Source: Lapidilactobacillus luobeiensis (GTDB lineage Bacteria > Bacillota > Bacilli > Lactobacillales > Lactobacillaceae). Taken from it: a stretch of 64,000 nucleotides of DNA. The notes under the pieces are model-generated. The model was not told where the DNA came from, made no database searches, and was given only the letters and a program-made list of their open reading frames with translations. Position 1 is the stretch's first letter; each line of letters starts with the position of its first letter. The position numbers were made by a program, and so were the translations under genes. The stretch lies in contig NZ_BROC01000007.1 in assembly GCF_024345205.1 (NCBI RefSeq), forward strand, positions 1 to 64,000, given 5' to 3'. Shown here one piece after another: positions 48,588-56,988 of this stretch.

Positions 48588-49178
48588 TCAGCGCCAGAGG
48601 TTTTTGACTGAATCGCCGAACTGAACGGCGGCCTGCGCGTATTTATTTTTGATTGCCGGTTGGATCCGTAATGAACAGTCCTTGGCAATAAAGTCCGCGA
48701 TCTCCGCGAAAGTCATTTGTGAGGTGTCGATCACCTGGGCGAATTTTACCGTATCGATTGCGCTTACATCGGTCTGCAGTCGCTTGACGGTAAACTGATT
48801 GTGTAGATCACCGCGTAACTTCAAGCGCTTCTTGATTGTTTCAGGGTCAGCTGTCAGAAAATAATGACGGACATCGATCTGATCATGACGCAAACGCCCG
48901 ATCACTTCATCAAAATATTGCGGTTCAACTAATGATTGTGGTACGATCACCGTTTGTTGGCCTTGCAAGGCGATTTTACGCAACAATTGATAATTCCACT
49001 GCCGCCATTCAGGGTAATCTTGAAAATTATCGAGATTTAACGACTTGGGTAATTGTTTGCGCAATAATAGCCCGACATTATCTGGCTCATATCGTAATGA
49101 GCCGTTCAACCGCCGATTCAGCTCGCCAGCAGTTTGTGATTTCCCGACGCCAAAAGCGCCATTTAACCAAATAATCAT
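48588..49178 (-). CDS. AAA-family ATP-binding protein, TmrB-like
   Basis: A 196-residue P-loop protein. Walker A is LNGAFGVGKSQTAGEL at the N-terminus, and DPETIKKRLKLRGD resembles the LID of nucleoside-kinase-like proteins. It matches the group annotated as tunicamycin-resistance (TmrB-like) or shikimate-kinase-like proteins in Firmicutes. Whether it protects against an antibiotic or is a small-molecule kinase cannot be read here. ATG at 49178 has AGGTG about six bases upstream. A GTG three codons earlier overlaps that ribosome site and is rejected. Confidence 0.75.
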   Translation of the reverse strand: MIIWLNGAFGVGKSQTAGELNRRLNGSLRYEPDNVGLLLRKQLPKSLNLDNFQDYPEWRQWNYQLLRKIALQGQQTVIVPQSLVEPQYFDEVIGRLRHDQIDVRHYFLTADPETIKKRLKLRGDLHNQFTVKRLQTDVSAIDTVKFAQVIDTSQMTFAEIADFIAKDCSLRIQPAIKNKYAQAAVQFGDSVKNLWR

Positions 49179-49296
49179 TTTGATCACCTATCATTTAAAT
49201 TAACCAGAGCGACTGGCCGTTTTGCTAATCATACTACGCGCCACAACTACTTAGGGAGAAGTCCCACTGGAAAAGATCCTTCGCTAGACTGGCTTG

Positions 49297-49328
49297 TGGC
49301 AACTGTCGTTTATAAAGGACAGTTGCTT
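49297..49328. terminator. Hairpin between two small genes
   Basis: GCAACTGTC and GACAGTTGC form a perfect 9-bp stem with a 10-base loop, followed by TTTAG on the plus strand. A weak terminator for one or both strands. Confidence 0.45.
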
Positions 49329-49669
49329 TAGAAACCGCCGAACCAACTAAAAAAATTATCCCAAATCACCGGCAAAAACTTCACCGCAATTAAAATAAGT
49401 AGGATCAAATAAACCAATTTACCAGATCTTTGTTCTCGCTCAGTTGGCCCCGCCTTTTTTTCGTGCGCTTGCTTTTGCTTGGTTACTTTGGTATTGGTTG
49501 GTCCCAAATCGTTCCAAGCCGAACCAACATCGCTAGTCTCATGACGCGTTACTTTAACATTTTCATGCCAAGTATCGCCGTCGTGATAGTCCTCTTGGCG
49601 ATCATGATAGACAACATCCGCTGGTTCATGGTACGTCTCTTCCTGCCCGATTCGTCTTTGTCGTCGCAT
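49328..49669 (-). CDS. Small C-terminally anchored protein, unknown
   Basis: A 113-residue protein: a basic, then strongly charged, His/Asp/Glu-rich N-terminal part (EETYHEPADVVYHDRQEDYHDGDTWHEN) and one C-terminal membrane segment (LVYLILLILIAVKFLPVIW). GGAG lies about eight bases before the ATG at 49669, which is preferred over the longer frame to 49747. The family is not recognised. The His/Asp cluster might bind metal, but that is only a composition-based remark. Confidence 0.6.
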   Translation of the reverse strand: MRRQRRIGQEETYHEPADVVYHDRQEDYHDGDTWHENVKVTRHETSDVGSAWNDLGPTNTKVTKQKQAHEKKAGPTEREQRSGKLVYLILLILIAVKFLPVIWDNFFSWFGGF

Positions 49670-49888
49670 TTTGCCCACTCCTTTGAACCCTTTGCCCGTT
49701 CTCTTAATTCTACCCTTTTTCGTTGAGCCAACCAAGCCGTCGGTCATAATTTATCAATAAAATAGCAAACTCGTTCGTCTGATAACTTGACGATCGTTCA
49801 CCGAGTCCACCGCCAGTTTCTGCCACTGACACGACTAAGGCGCAAGCGTTCTCTTGAGCACGGCGGTTTTGCGGTTTGATCGTTACCA

Positions 49889-49916
49889 TTGAATTTCGTT
49901 AAAAATCTGGTATAAT
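49889..49916 (+). promoter_or_regulatory. Promoter of the flavodoxin-gtrA unit
   Basis: TTGAAT (49889-49894), 16-bp spacer, TG-G-TATAAT (TATAAT 49911-49916), about 75 bp before the TTG start. The rest of the preceding gap shows nothing I can name. Confidence 0.6.
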
Positions 49917-49990
49917 TTCTAAGTTATTGGCTATTTAACAGCTAAATCCTTTATAATGGAGTCTAGAATGACTAATCGGAGGTACGTGGA

Positions 49991-50446
49991 TTGACTACTG
50001 CCAAAATCGTTTACGCCAGCATGACTGGTAACAATGAAGAAATCGCGGAGATCGTTGAAGAGGCTTTTCAAAATCATGATGTGGAGGTCGAGACCACGGA
50101 GATCTCGCAGGCCGACGCGGCGGATTTTGAAGACGCGGATATTTGTGTGATCGTCACTTATACCTACGGCGAAGGTGATATGCCTGATGAAGCGCAGGAC
50201 TTTTACGACGATCTACTAGAGGAAGACCTTAGCGGCAAGGTCTACGGCACTTGTGGCTCTGGTGACCTTTTTTATGAAGGTCACTTCTGCGCCACTGTCG
50301 ATGATTTCGACCGAGCTCTGGCCCAAACTGGCGCGGTCAAAGGCGCTGAAAGCGTCAAGATTGACTTGGCGGCTGAAGCGGAGGATATCGAGCATTTGGA
50401 ACAATTCGTTCAAGCCTTGATCACTCGCGCTCAACAAAACGGGTAA
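49991..50446 (+). CDS. Flavodoxin
   Basis: A 151-residue short-chain FMN protein for low-potential electron transfer. The phosphate loop ASMTGNNEEIAE (T/S-x-T-G-x-T-type, here S-M-T-G-N-N) and the acidic FMN-side loops TYTYGEGDMPD and CGSGDLFYEGHFC are visible. The protein is very acidic, as usual. The start is TTG with GGAGG eight bases upstream. GtrA follows six bases after the stop, so the two are co-transcribed. Confidence 0.92.
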   Translation: MTTAKIVYASMTGNNEEIAEIVEEAFQNHDVEVETTEISQADAADFEDADICVIVTYTYGEGDMPDEAQDFYDDLLEEDLSGKVYGTCGSGDLFYEGHFCATVDDFDRALAQTGAVKGAESVKIDLAAEAEDIEHLEQFVQALITRAQQNG

Positions 50447-50452
50447 GTTGCG

Positions 50453-50983
50453 ATGATGAAATTTCGTGAGTTCCTCTTCCGCCATCGGGATTTTCTGATC
50501 TATACGGTTTTTGGTTTTCTCGCGTCCCTGATCAATATTGGCTCATTCATGTTGATCAAATCCGTTTTTCATATCCATTATATTTTTGCGAATACTTTGG
50601 CCTGGTTCATTTCAGTGATATTCGGCTTCTTCACCAATAAATCGATCGTCTTTAAGTCGCAGTATTCTACTGGCTATGCTTTATTCACCGAGATAATCGC
50701 TTTTCTTTTCTTTCGGGGGATGAGTTTACTAGCGGACTCGGCGATCATGGTCTTAGGGATCAGTATTTTGCATATGTCCAGTTTCTGGGCCAAAACGATC
50801 GACCAATTACTAGTGGGGCTACTTAATTATGCCACCACCCGCTTCACCTTTAGTAAGGAACAAAAGGAAATGACGGCACGATTACGTAAATTGCGCCAAC
50901 AACGGCTGCAACGGCATCATGGCTCACCGACTTTACCGGCGGCCACACCAGCAGATGAAGAAACGCCTAAGAAAAAAAGCTGA
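50453..50983 (+). CDS. GtrA family membrane protein
   Basis: A 176-residue GtrA-like protein with four membrane segments (about residues 12-32, 40-60, 76-96, 106-124) and a long basic C-terminal tail. GtrA proteins help move lipid-linked sugars across the membrane for glycosylation of wall polymers. Conserved FGFLASLINIGSFML and NTLAWFISVIFGFFTNKSIVF are seen. The start is ATG at 50453 or the next codon. The ribosome site is weak, which suggests coupling to flavodoxin. No glycosyltransferase partner is adjacent. Confidence 0.85.
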   Translation: MMKFREFLFRHRDFLIYTVFGFLASLINIGSFMLIKSVFHIHYIFANTLAWFISVIFGFFTNKSIVFKSQYSTGYALFTEIIAFLFFRGMSLLADSAIMVLGISILHMSSFWAKTIDQLLVGLLNYATTRFTFSKEQKEMTARLRKLRQQRLQRHHGSPTLPAATPADEETPKKKS

Positions 50984-51046
50984 GTTTTTGACCAAGTCTC
51001 CGTGGTTAACACCACGATCGTGACTTGTCATCCTCAGCTTTTTTTA
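50973..51046 (+). terminator. Terminator of the flavodoxin-gtrA unit
   Basis: AAAAAAGCTGAG (includes the gtrA stop codon) pairs with CTCAGCTTTTTT across about 48 bases holding inner hairpins GTGGT/ACCAC and GAC-AAGTC. Confidence 0.7.
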
Positions 51047-51055
51047 TTTATTTTT

Positions 51056-51560
51056 GAAACGTGCTGCGCACAACTGACTTCTGCGCTTAACTACACAAAA
51101 ATTCCGGAAGCAAAGGACGCTTCCATAATCTTTGTTAGGTTAATGCTCAAAGTCAACCCGTTGTGCTCCGCACTCTGATTTTGAAACGTGCTGTGCACAA
51201 CTGACTTTTGCGCTTAACTACACAAAAATTCCGGAAGCAAAGGACGCTTCCATAATCTTTGTTAGGTTAATGCTCAAAGTCAACACGTTGTGCTCCGCAC
51301 TCTGATTTTGAAACGTGCTGTGCGAGGATTGGCTGTTGTGCTTAGCTACGTTATTGTTCCGAAAGCAAAAAGCGGCTTTCAAAACCATGACTAGGCTAAT
51401 GCTCGCAGCCACCCATCCTCGCTCGCACTCTGATTTTTTTTGAAACGTGCTGCGCAAGTCTGCTTGTTGTGCTTAACTACGCAATTGTTCCGGAAGCAAG
51501 GAACGCTTCCAAAACAATTGCTAGGTTAATGCTCACAAGCAAACCGACTCGCTCCGCACT
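51056..51560 (-). repeat. Head-to-tail array of four SR copies, reverse orientation
   Basis: Copies at about 51056-51182, 51183-51309, 51310-51434 and 51442-51560. Each begins (plus sense) GAAACGTGCTG and ends CGCACTCTGATTT. Copies 1 and 2 are nearly identical. Copy 3 has the GGATGGGTGGCTG outer arm also found in the 43.8-kb array. Copy 4 has an AATTGTTCC middle stem. The last copy begins exactly at the stop codon of mnaA. Confidence 0.8.
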
Positions 51561-52706
51561 TTAATTCTTGAAATCAGTTGGCCGGGCAACACCATTGTCA
51601 AAATAGGCCTGGATCGCCGTACAGATCCGCGTAGCCGCATGACCATCGCCATACGGATTCTTGGCCTGCGCCATTGCCTGATAGGCGGCCGGATCCTCCA
51701 ACAGACGTAACATATTGGTCTTGACCGCTTCTGGATCAGTTCCGACCAACTTCAATGTACCCGCGGCCACCCCCTCAGGACGTTCGGTTGTGTCCCGCAG
51801 AACTAACACAGGTTTACCTAACGAGGGCGCTTCTTCCTGAACACCGCCAGAATCAGTCATAATGAAATAAGAACGCGCAGCCAAATTATGAAAATCGACC
51901 ACATCTAAAGGAGCAATCAAATGAATCCGTGGATCAGCGCCTAAAATCTCATGGGCCGCTTCCTGAACCACAGGATTTAAATGAACGGGATAAATGATCT
52001 CCACATCGTCATGACTATCAACGACTTGACGCATCGCCTGAAAGACACGGCGCATTGGCTCACCTTGATTTTCCCGACGATGCATCGTGACCAAGATCAT
52101 TTTCTTAGTGGGATCGACTTCATCGAGGACTTGGTGATGGTAATCTGCCTTGACCGTTTGTTTCAAAGCGTCGATTGCTGTGTTACCAGTAACATAGATC
52201 CGTTTTTCAGGGTGATTTTCTTGCAACAGGTTGGCCTTACTCTGACTCGTGGGCGCGAAGTAAAGGTCAGCCAGATCATCTGTGATCTGCCGATTCATTT
52301 CTTCTGGAAAAGGCGAATACTTGTTCCATGTCCGTAAGCCCGCCTCCACATGTCCCAAAATAGTCTGTTGATAAAAGGCCGCCAAGCTCGCGGCCATTGA
52401 CGTGGTCGTATCCCCATGGACCAAAACGATATCCGGTTTTTCTTCAGCGATCACCGCTTCGATCCCTGTCAATACTCGACCCGTGATCTGACTCAACGTC
52501 TGCCGCTGTCGCATGATATCTAAATCATGATCTGGCGTGATCTTAAAGATCTCGAGGACCTGGTCTAACATTTGCCGATGTTGCGCCGTGACCACCGTGA
52601 TCTCCTTAAACTCAGGCCGTCGCTGTAATTCCTGGACCAGTGGCGCCATTTTGATCGCTTCTGGTCGCGTACCAAAAACCGTCATCACTTTGATTTGCTT
52701 TGCCAT
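51561..52706 (-). CDS. mnaA: UDP-N-acetylglucosamine 2-epimerase (non-hydrolysing)
   Basis: A 381-residue GT-B-fold enzyme making UDP-ManNAc, a precursor of wall teichoic acid linkage units and surface polysaccharides. Marks are VFGTRPEAIKMAPLV at the N-terminus, VHGDTTTSMAASLAAFY, GHVEAGLRTW, PFPEEMNRQITD, TMHRREN and the UDP-binding DSGGVQEEAPSLGKPVLVLRDTTERPE. The length is normal. A purine-rich ribosome site (AGGCAGG) precedes the ATG. The stop codon abuts the end of an SR array. Confidence 0.95.
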   Translation of the reverse strand: MAKQIKVMTVFGTRPEAIKMAPLVQELQRRPEFKEITVVTAQHRQMLDQVLEIFKITPDHDLDIMRQRQTLSQITGRVLTGIEAVIAEEKPDIVLVHGDTTTSMAASLAAFYQQTILGHVEAGLRTWNKYSPFPEEMNRQITDDLADLYFAPTSQSKANLLQENHPEKRIYVTGNTAIDALKQTVKADYHHQVLDEVDPTKKMILVTMHRRENQGEPMRRVFQAMRQVVDSHDDVEIIYPVHLNPVVQEAAHEILGADPRIHLIAPLDVVDFHNLAARSYFIMTDSGGVQEEAPSLGKPVLVLRDTTERPEGVAAGTLKLVGTDPEAVKTNMLRLLEDPAAYQAMAQAKNPYGDGHAATRICTAIQAYFDNGVARPTDFKN

Positions 52707-52890
52707 CAGACTACCTGCCTCTCATCAATTCGTTTCATTAATTCTGATTATACTATATTTGTGAAAATAAAATCGAAGTTATTTTCTCGTTATTTCCGCG
52801 TTTCCCCACCTGAACACACTCGCCAACTCAAGCCAGATATTCTTGGCAAACACAAACCTGAGCGAACTCACGGTCAGCCTCATAGCCGAC
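52707..52890. other. Gap upstream of mnaA
   Basis: About 180 bp before the tRNA terminator. A minus-strand TATAAT at 52747-52752 may be the -10 of mnaA, but no convincing -35 box is seen at normal spacing. Nothing else is recognised. Confidence 0.35.
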
Positions 52891-52914
52891 AAAAAAGCCC
52901 CGATCTCTCGGGAC
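52891..52914 (-). terminator. Terminator of the tRNA gene
   Basis: Minus strand GTCCCGA GAGA TCGGGGC hairpin followed by TTTTTT, seven bases after the tRNA end. Confidence 0.75.
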
Positions 52915-52920
52915 TTCCAA

Positions 52921-52994
52921 TGCAGTGGGAGGGACTCGAACTCTCCACCTACGGCTTAGGAGGCCGTTGCTCTATCCAGATGAGCTACCACTGC
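52921..52994 (-). tRNA. tRNA-Arg (CCU anticodon)
   Basis: A complete cloverleaf on the minus strand: 7-bp acceptor GCAGTGG/CCACTGC, D arm GCTC/GAGC, anticodon arm ACGGC-CTCCTAA-GCCGT with anticodon CCT at the centre, T arm GAGAG-TTCGAGT-CCCTC with one A-C mismatch, and discriminator A at 52921. CCA is not encoded. It is a solitary tRNA reading AGG with its own terminator. No integrase gene or obvious attachment repeat is beside it. Confidence 0.93.
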
Positions 52995-53128
52995 AAAATA
53001 CCTATTAATTATAATAGTTTTCGCAAGGTTAAGCAATCTGAATCCCGGAGAAGTTTTCGGGCTCGCCCCAATGAAACGCCTCCTGCCAGGGACCTGTGTT
53101 CGGAATACCCAGCAGTCAATGCCCGTTC

Positions 53129-53314
53129 CTAAAACGTCCCCAGCCCATGAAAGAGTTGCCACAGACAAACCAACGTACTCAAAAATAAAATCACCGTGAT
53201 CGTGAGAAAAATCCGGCGATCCCGTAACTGCGCCCAGTTCATATAAGTGATCCCCGCCGCAAAACAAGTAAAAATGATCAAAGCGCCGCTAAGCATCAAC
53301 CAGCCGCTACTCAT
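53129..53314 (-). CDS. Small two-helix membrane protein
   Basis: A 61-residue protein with two hydrophobic segments (about 5-25 and 35-56) joined by a short basic loop (AQLRDRRIF). Its ATG overlaps the stop of the aminopeptidase gene as ATGA, which argues that it is real and translated by coupling. Function unknown. Confidence 0.6.
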   Translation of the reverse strand: MSSGWLMLSGALIIFTCFAAGITYMNWAQLRDRRIFLTITVILFLSTLVCLWQLFHGLGTF

Positions 53315-54549
53315 TCGACCCAGTTTCCTTGGCGGAACAAAGGTACGACTTGGCCATCTTTAGTAATGCCGTCGATCGCCATCGCCGCTGAGCCGACCAT
53401 GAAATCGACATGGATCTGGCTACTATTAAGCCCCGCCTTTTGTAACGCCAATTTGGACATACTCGTACCGTCCTTAACTGAGAAAGGATAGGCCGCGCCG
53501 AGCGCCAAGTGGTCTGAGACGTTCTCATCGAACAATGTGTTGAAATAGGTTAGCCCTGATTGGGAGATCGGTGACTGATCTGGTACCAGCGCGACCTCAC
53601 CCAAGTGACGGGCGCCGCTATCTGTTTTCAACAAATGATCCAAAGTTGCCTGCCCCTGCTCCGCGTGAGCTTCAACGACCTTACCTTTAGCAAACTTGAA
53701 TTGCAATCCTGACAAAATCGTCCCCGCATAGCTGAGCGGTTTCGTGGAGCTCACTGTGCCATCAACACGTTTAGCATCCGGCGCAGTAAAAACCTCCTCA
53801 GTCGGCATATTCGGAATAAAGAAATCACCTTTTTCATTGTTGGCCCCAGCCGCTTCCCAACGGTGATCTCGCGGTAAGCCAATCGTCAGATCAGTCCCCG
53901 GCGCCGTGTAGTGTAACCGGTCAAATTGATAATCATTCAACATTTTGGCCTTGGCGCTCAACCGGGCGCGATGATCTTCCCAAGCCTGAACAGGATCAGG
54001 CGTATCCAAGCGCATCGTTTTAAAAATCGCTTGCCAAAGTTGCGCAGTCGCTTCCGCCGGTGACGCTTCTGGGAAAACTTTTTGTGCCCAAGCCGGACTT
54101 GCGGCGCCAATGATCAGCCAGCTGAGCCGATTACTTTGCGTCGCGCTTTTGACCGCTTGGATCCCTTGACTATCACGACGTTGATAAGCCGCGATCTTAG
54201 CCGCGGGCAAGCCAGCAAACGTATCCGGGTCACTGGACATCACGACTAGCCGTTTGACCCGTTGGACCGCGATAAATTCCGATAACGTTTCCTGATGAGG
54301 CAAAACCGTGCTGAGCTCATCCTCGGATTGATAACGAAGCGCCAACCGCTGCAATTGTGGATCCTGCCATTGCACGATCACATTGCGGGCACCTGCACGA
54401 TACGCGGCTGCGACCAATAAGTGAGCAAATGGCGCCTGTTCAATATCGATCGACAACGTCATCAAATCATCAGGTTGGATATTTAGGCCGATCTTGATCG
54501 CTAACTCGGCATAAGTCTGCAATTGTTGCGTTAAATTTGGTGTAGTCAT
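53311..54549 (-). CDS. Aminopeptidase, M29 family (PepS-like)
   Basis: A 412-residue metallo-aminopeptidase of the thermophilic M29 family, acting on peptides inside the cell. Family motifs are the metal-binding Glu region in ANNEKGDFFIPNMPTEEVFTAPD, the His in TDSGARHLGEVALVPDQSPIS and the end HVDFMVGSAAMAIDGITKDG. The middle segment LHYTAPGTDLTIGLP is also typical. The length equals PepS of streptococci. The start at 54549 has AGAGG eight bases upstream; six more in-frame codons are not needed. It would complete breakdown of peptides released by the surface proteinase. Confidence 0.92.
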   Translation of the reverse strand: MTTPNLTQQLQTYAELAIKIGLNIQPDDLMTLSIDIEQAPFAHLLVAAAYRAGARNVIVQWQDPQLQRLALRYQSEDELSTVLPHQETLSEFIAVQRVKRLVVMSSDPDTFAGLPAAKIAAYQRRDSQGIQAVKSATQSNRLSWLIIGAASPAWAQKVFPEASPAEATAQLWQAIFKTMRLDTPDPVQAWEDHRARLSAKAKMLNDYQFDRLHYTAPGTDLTIGLPRDHRWEAAGANNEKGDFFIPNMPTEEVFTAPDAKRVDGTVSSTKPLSYAGTILSGLQFKFAKGKVVEAHAEQGQATLDHLLKTDSGARHLGEVALVPDQSPISQSGLTYFNTLFDENVSDHLALGAAYPFSVKDGTSMSKLALQKAGLNSSQIHVDFMVGSAAMAIDGITKDGQVVPLFRQGNWVE

Positions 54550-54599
54550 GGGATAACCTCTTTTCATAATCTATCTCTTCATTTTAACACGTGGCGCGC

Positions 54600-55530
54600 A
54601 TGGCGCAACGGGGCTTTTGGGCTTCTTTGTAGCTTGGCTGTCACTTTCATTGCGGATGGCGGGGAAGATTGCGGTGAAAAACTAGACCGTTCTAATCTTG
54701 GCCGTAACTTCCACTGCGTAGTTCGAGGTGAGTTTGCTGTAAATATCTGTTTCGTTCCAACGTTGGCCGCGGGCTGCGTTGCGTGTGGCAGGTGAGCTCG
54801 CTGTGGGTGCTGTTTTAAGCCTCGCTTTGCGCGTCTTAAAATCAGGCCTTGGTCTAAGTGGCACAGCCACTAAGACCAATTTCACGGCGATCTCACCCGC
54901 CACACTCCACTCCGCCCGCTCAACCGTTTTAAGCAAATCAAGCTGCCGCGCCATAACACCTGCTCGTGTAAATTGACAGATTCCCACGCAGTTGAGGACC
55001 ATGACTAGTGGTCACAAGTTCGTACTGATCGTCACACCGTAACAATTGACTACATGATCACGGCAACTCTGGTCAAACAGCTGACAGGCCTTTTCTCGCA
55101 AAATGAAATGATAGCATTTTGACCGCCACACTTGCAAAAGCACTTCGTAACCTACTTCGCCCAGATTGCAGATAAGCTCGATTCTGCTCAGCAACCGCCT
55201 CAGGGCGTGTGGCTCTATCTTGAGTGTGAGCCGACCTGGTCAGCTTCTGAGCATTAGCCTAGTTCTTATTTTGGAAGCGTGTTTTGCTTCCGGAATAAGA
55301 ACGTAGCTATGCGGAAGAAGCTAGGTCGGCGAACACGTTTCAGCAGTGAAATTTGTCTTTGTAGGTGCGCAAGCAGCTACTTAGACAAAGGCTCGCTTTG
55401 AAGACAAGCCGCCGTATTTGCGGATTGGCTTCAAACGATGCCCACTGCGTTCCAGCCACTAAAAACGCCCTGAGGCGGTTGCGTCACCGCCAAACTCAAC
55501 TACATCTGCAAGCAAGCGAAGTAGTAAATA
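54600..55530 (+). repeat. Long structured repeat LR-G with nested SR
   Basis: Successive 5' arms lie near 54648-54680, 54702-54738 and 54765-54803. The last (GCGTGTGGCAGGTGAG) pairs with CTCACCCGCCACAC near 54890-54906. Inner hairpins are CTTGGTCTAAGTGGC and complement. The right section is closed by CAACCGCCTCAGGGCGT (about 55193-55209) and its complement (about 55466-55482). An SR sits at 55216-55341. No coding sequence is believed. Confidence 0.75.
55216..55341 (+). repeat. SR at site 1 of LR-G
   Basis: It starts TATCTTGAGTG after GGCTC and ends CACGTTTC before AGCAGTG. The middle stem is GTTCTTAT/ATAAGAAC. Confidence 0.8.
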
Positions 55531-55663
55531 TAGAAACCGTTTTTTTCAAATCAAGATATAACGATAACCTTACCAATTCTTGAGTTGCTAACACATAAGA
55601 TAGCACCCATATTTATTCAATATTTCGTTTGACGAGTTTTTTGCGTTAGAAATCGGGCGCAAA

Positions 55664-55701
55664 CAAAAAATCGCGATAGACGATCCTATCGCGATTTTTT
55701 T
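55664..55701. terminator. Bidirectional terminator
   Basis: AAAAAATCGCGATAG and CTATCGCGATTTTTTT form a perfect stem around a 6-8-base loop. It can end transcription of the minus-strand operon and of anything entering from the left. Confidence 0.85.
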
Positions 55702-55737
55702 GATTCAATAAGGTCATTAAGACCAACAGACGTGTCC

Positions 55738-55796
55738 GGTCCTAGCTAGGTTAATGCTCAAAGTCAAACCGTTGCGCGCTGCACTCTGTTTCTAGA
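55738..55796 (-). repeat. 5' half of an SR after the Eis-like gene
   Basis: Minus strand GAAACAGAGTGCAGC, then ACGGTTTGACTTTGAGC and ATTAACCTAGCTAGG. The 3' half is missing. The element start coincides with the TAG stop of the upstream gene. Confidence 0.65.
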
Positions 55797-56988
55797 AATA
55801 ATCCCACAGCATTGGTTTGTCCACATAGTTCAAACAGGCTTGTAATCGGGTCAAAACCTCCGTCGAGGCCTGAAAATCGACCCCGCTTTGTTGAAGTTCT
55901 TGGAAAGTCCGATAACCTAAGACGACCTTAGTCAACTGCCGCGTATCGATCCGCAGGTCAACTTTCTCAGTCGAGCTGGGTCGTAACTGACCCTGACCAT
56001 TTGTCACCGTCAATTCCCAAACGCCAGCATTCTGTGGATAAAAATCATCACTGATCGCCAAGGTCACTGCCGCCGGTAGATCTGCCGTAAAATGCCACTG
56101 CGCTAATAATGCTGGCCAGTCCGCGACCGCCGCCATCATGTAAGGCTGGATCGTTGTCTGAACTTGGTAAGCCTCAGGCAACCAGTCATTACGCAGCGAC
56201 TGATTGCCGCTAACATAAGTGAAGCGCTGATAGGCACTGATATGCTTCCCAATAAACGTTTCGAGTCGTGATTGCGCCGCAGTAGTCGTGGTCATTAATT
56301 CGACCACTTGAAATTCAGTACCTGGCTCTCGTTCGTATAACAAATAGCCATCAAGTTCGTCCGCTTCATCATAACTCAAGGCTAACTCCAGTCGTTGATG
56401 TTTGCTGAAACGATAGTGTTGCCACCAATCGGGACGCGTGACCCCGCCATGCTGACTTTGCATATTAGCCTGATAGATCTGGGCCATTTCCCGCAAATGA
56501 TCCGCAAAACGCGCGCGCATGACTGATCCTGACTGATTTTTCGTTAAGCGCGGAAAATCAGCCGCGGCCAACTGATACTTGACCTGATCAAATACCTGTT
56601 CATAACCAAAACGCCGATAAAAGCGGAAGGAGAACGGAGCCAAGTAGGATAAATAGACCCCATCAACAGCCATTTGGGCAAAGGCCGCTTGCATCAGCTG
56701 ACTGATCGCACCTTGACCGCCAAACTCAGGGTAAGTGGCCACATAGCCCACTGCCCCCATTAAAAGTTCACGACCATGCCAATTGACTGGTAAGTTAGTG
56801 ACGATCAAACCACTTTTGACCTGGCCGGTATCATCGAGTAACACAAAGACATGACTATGACTAGCCAAGACCAGTAGCTTCTCGCGACGACCGGCATTAC
56901 TCGCTCGATCGAACGCGTAGTAACAAAGCTCTAAATACTGATCGAGCAGCGCTTGGTCAGTTTCTTGGAGCAAAACGACCTTGGTCAT
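55792..56988 (-). CDS. Eis-like GNAT acetyltransferase with SCP2 domain
   Basis: A 398-residue protein of the enhanced-intracellular-survival (Eis)-like family: two GNAT domains and a C-terminal sterol-carrier-like domain. The N-terminal GNAT holds GAVGYVATYPEFGGQGAISQL (acetyl-CoA loop) and LSYLAPFSFRFYRRFGYE. The C-terminal part ends with KPMLWDYF, where the free carboxylate is known to act in catalysis in Eis. Substrates in lactobacilli are unknown. ATG overlaps the stop of the GH1 gene, so it is translated with the PTS operon. Confidence 0.85.
   Translation of the reverse strand: MTKVVLLQETDQALLDQYLELCYYAFDRASNAGRREKLLVLASHSHVFVLLDDTGQVKSGLIVTNLPVNWHGRELLMGAVGYVATYPEFGGQGAISQLMQAAFAQMAVDGVYLSYLAPFSFRFYRRFGYEQVFDQVKYQLAAADFPRLTKNQSGSVMRARFADHLREMAQIYQANMQSQHGGVTRPDWWQHYRFSKHQRLELALSYDEADELDGYLLYEREPGTEFQVVELMTTTTAAQSRLETFIGKHISAYQRFTYVSGNQSLRNDWLPEAYQVQTTIQPYMMAAVADWPALLAQWHFTADLPAAVTLAISDDFYPQNAGVWELTVTNGQGQLRPSSTEKVDLRIDTRQLTKVVLGYRTFQELQQSGVDFQASTEVLTRLQACLNYVDKPMLWDYF

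Noticed and set aside
43764-51560. Integron attC sites (GTTAAGC in the SR resembles GTTRRRY)
   Set aside because: The two-box structure with extrahelical bases is not reproduced and there are no cassettes between units and no integrase. The idea was kept only as an analogy to folded single-strand substrates.
52921-52994. tRNA-Arg as an integration site of a mobile island
   Set aside because: No integrase gene and no direct repeat of the tRNA 3' end were noticed nearby.
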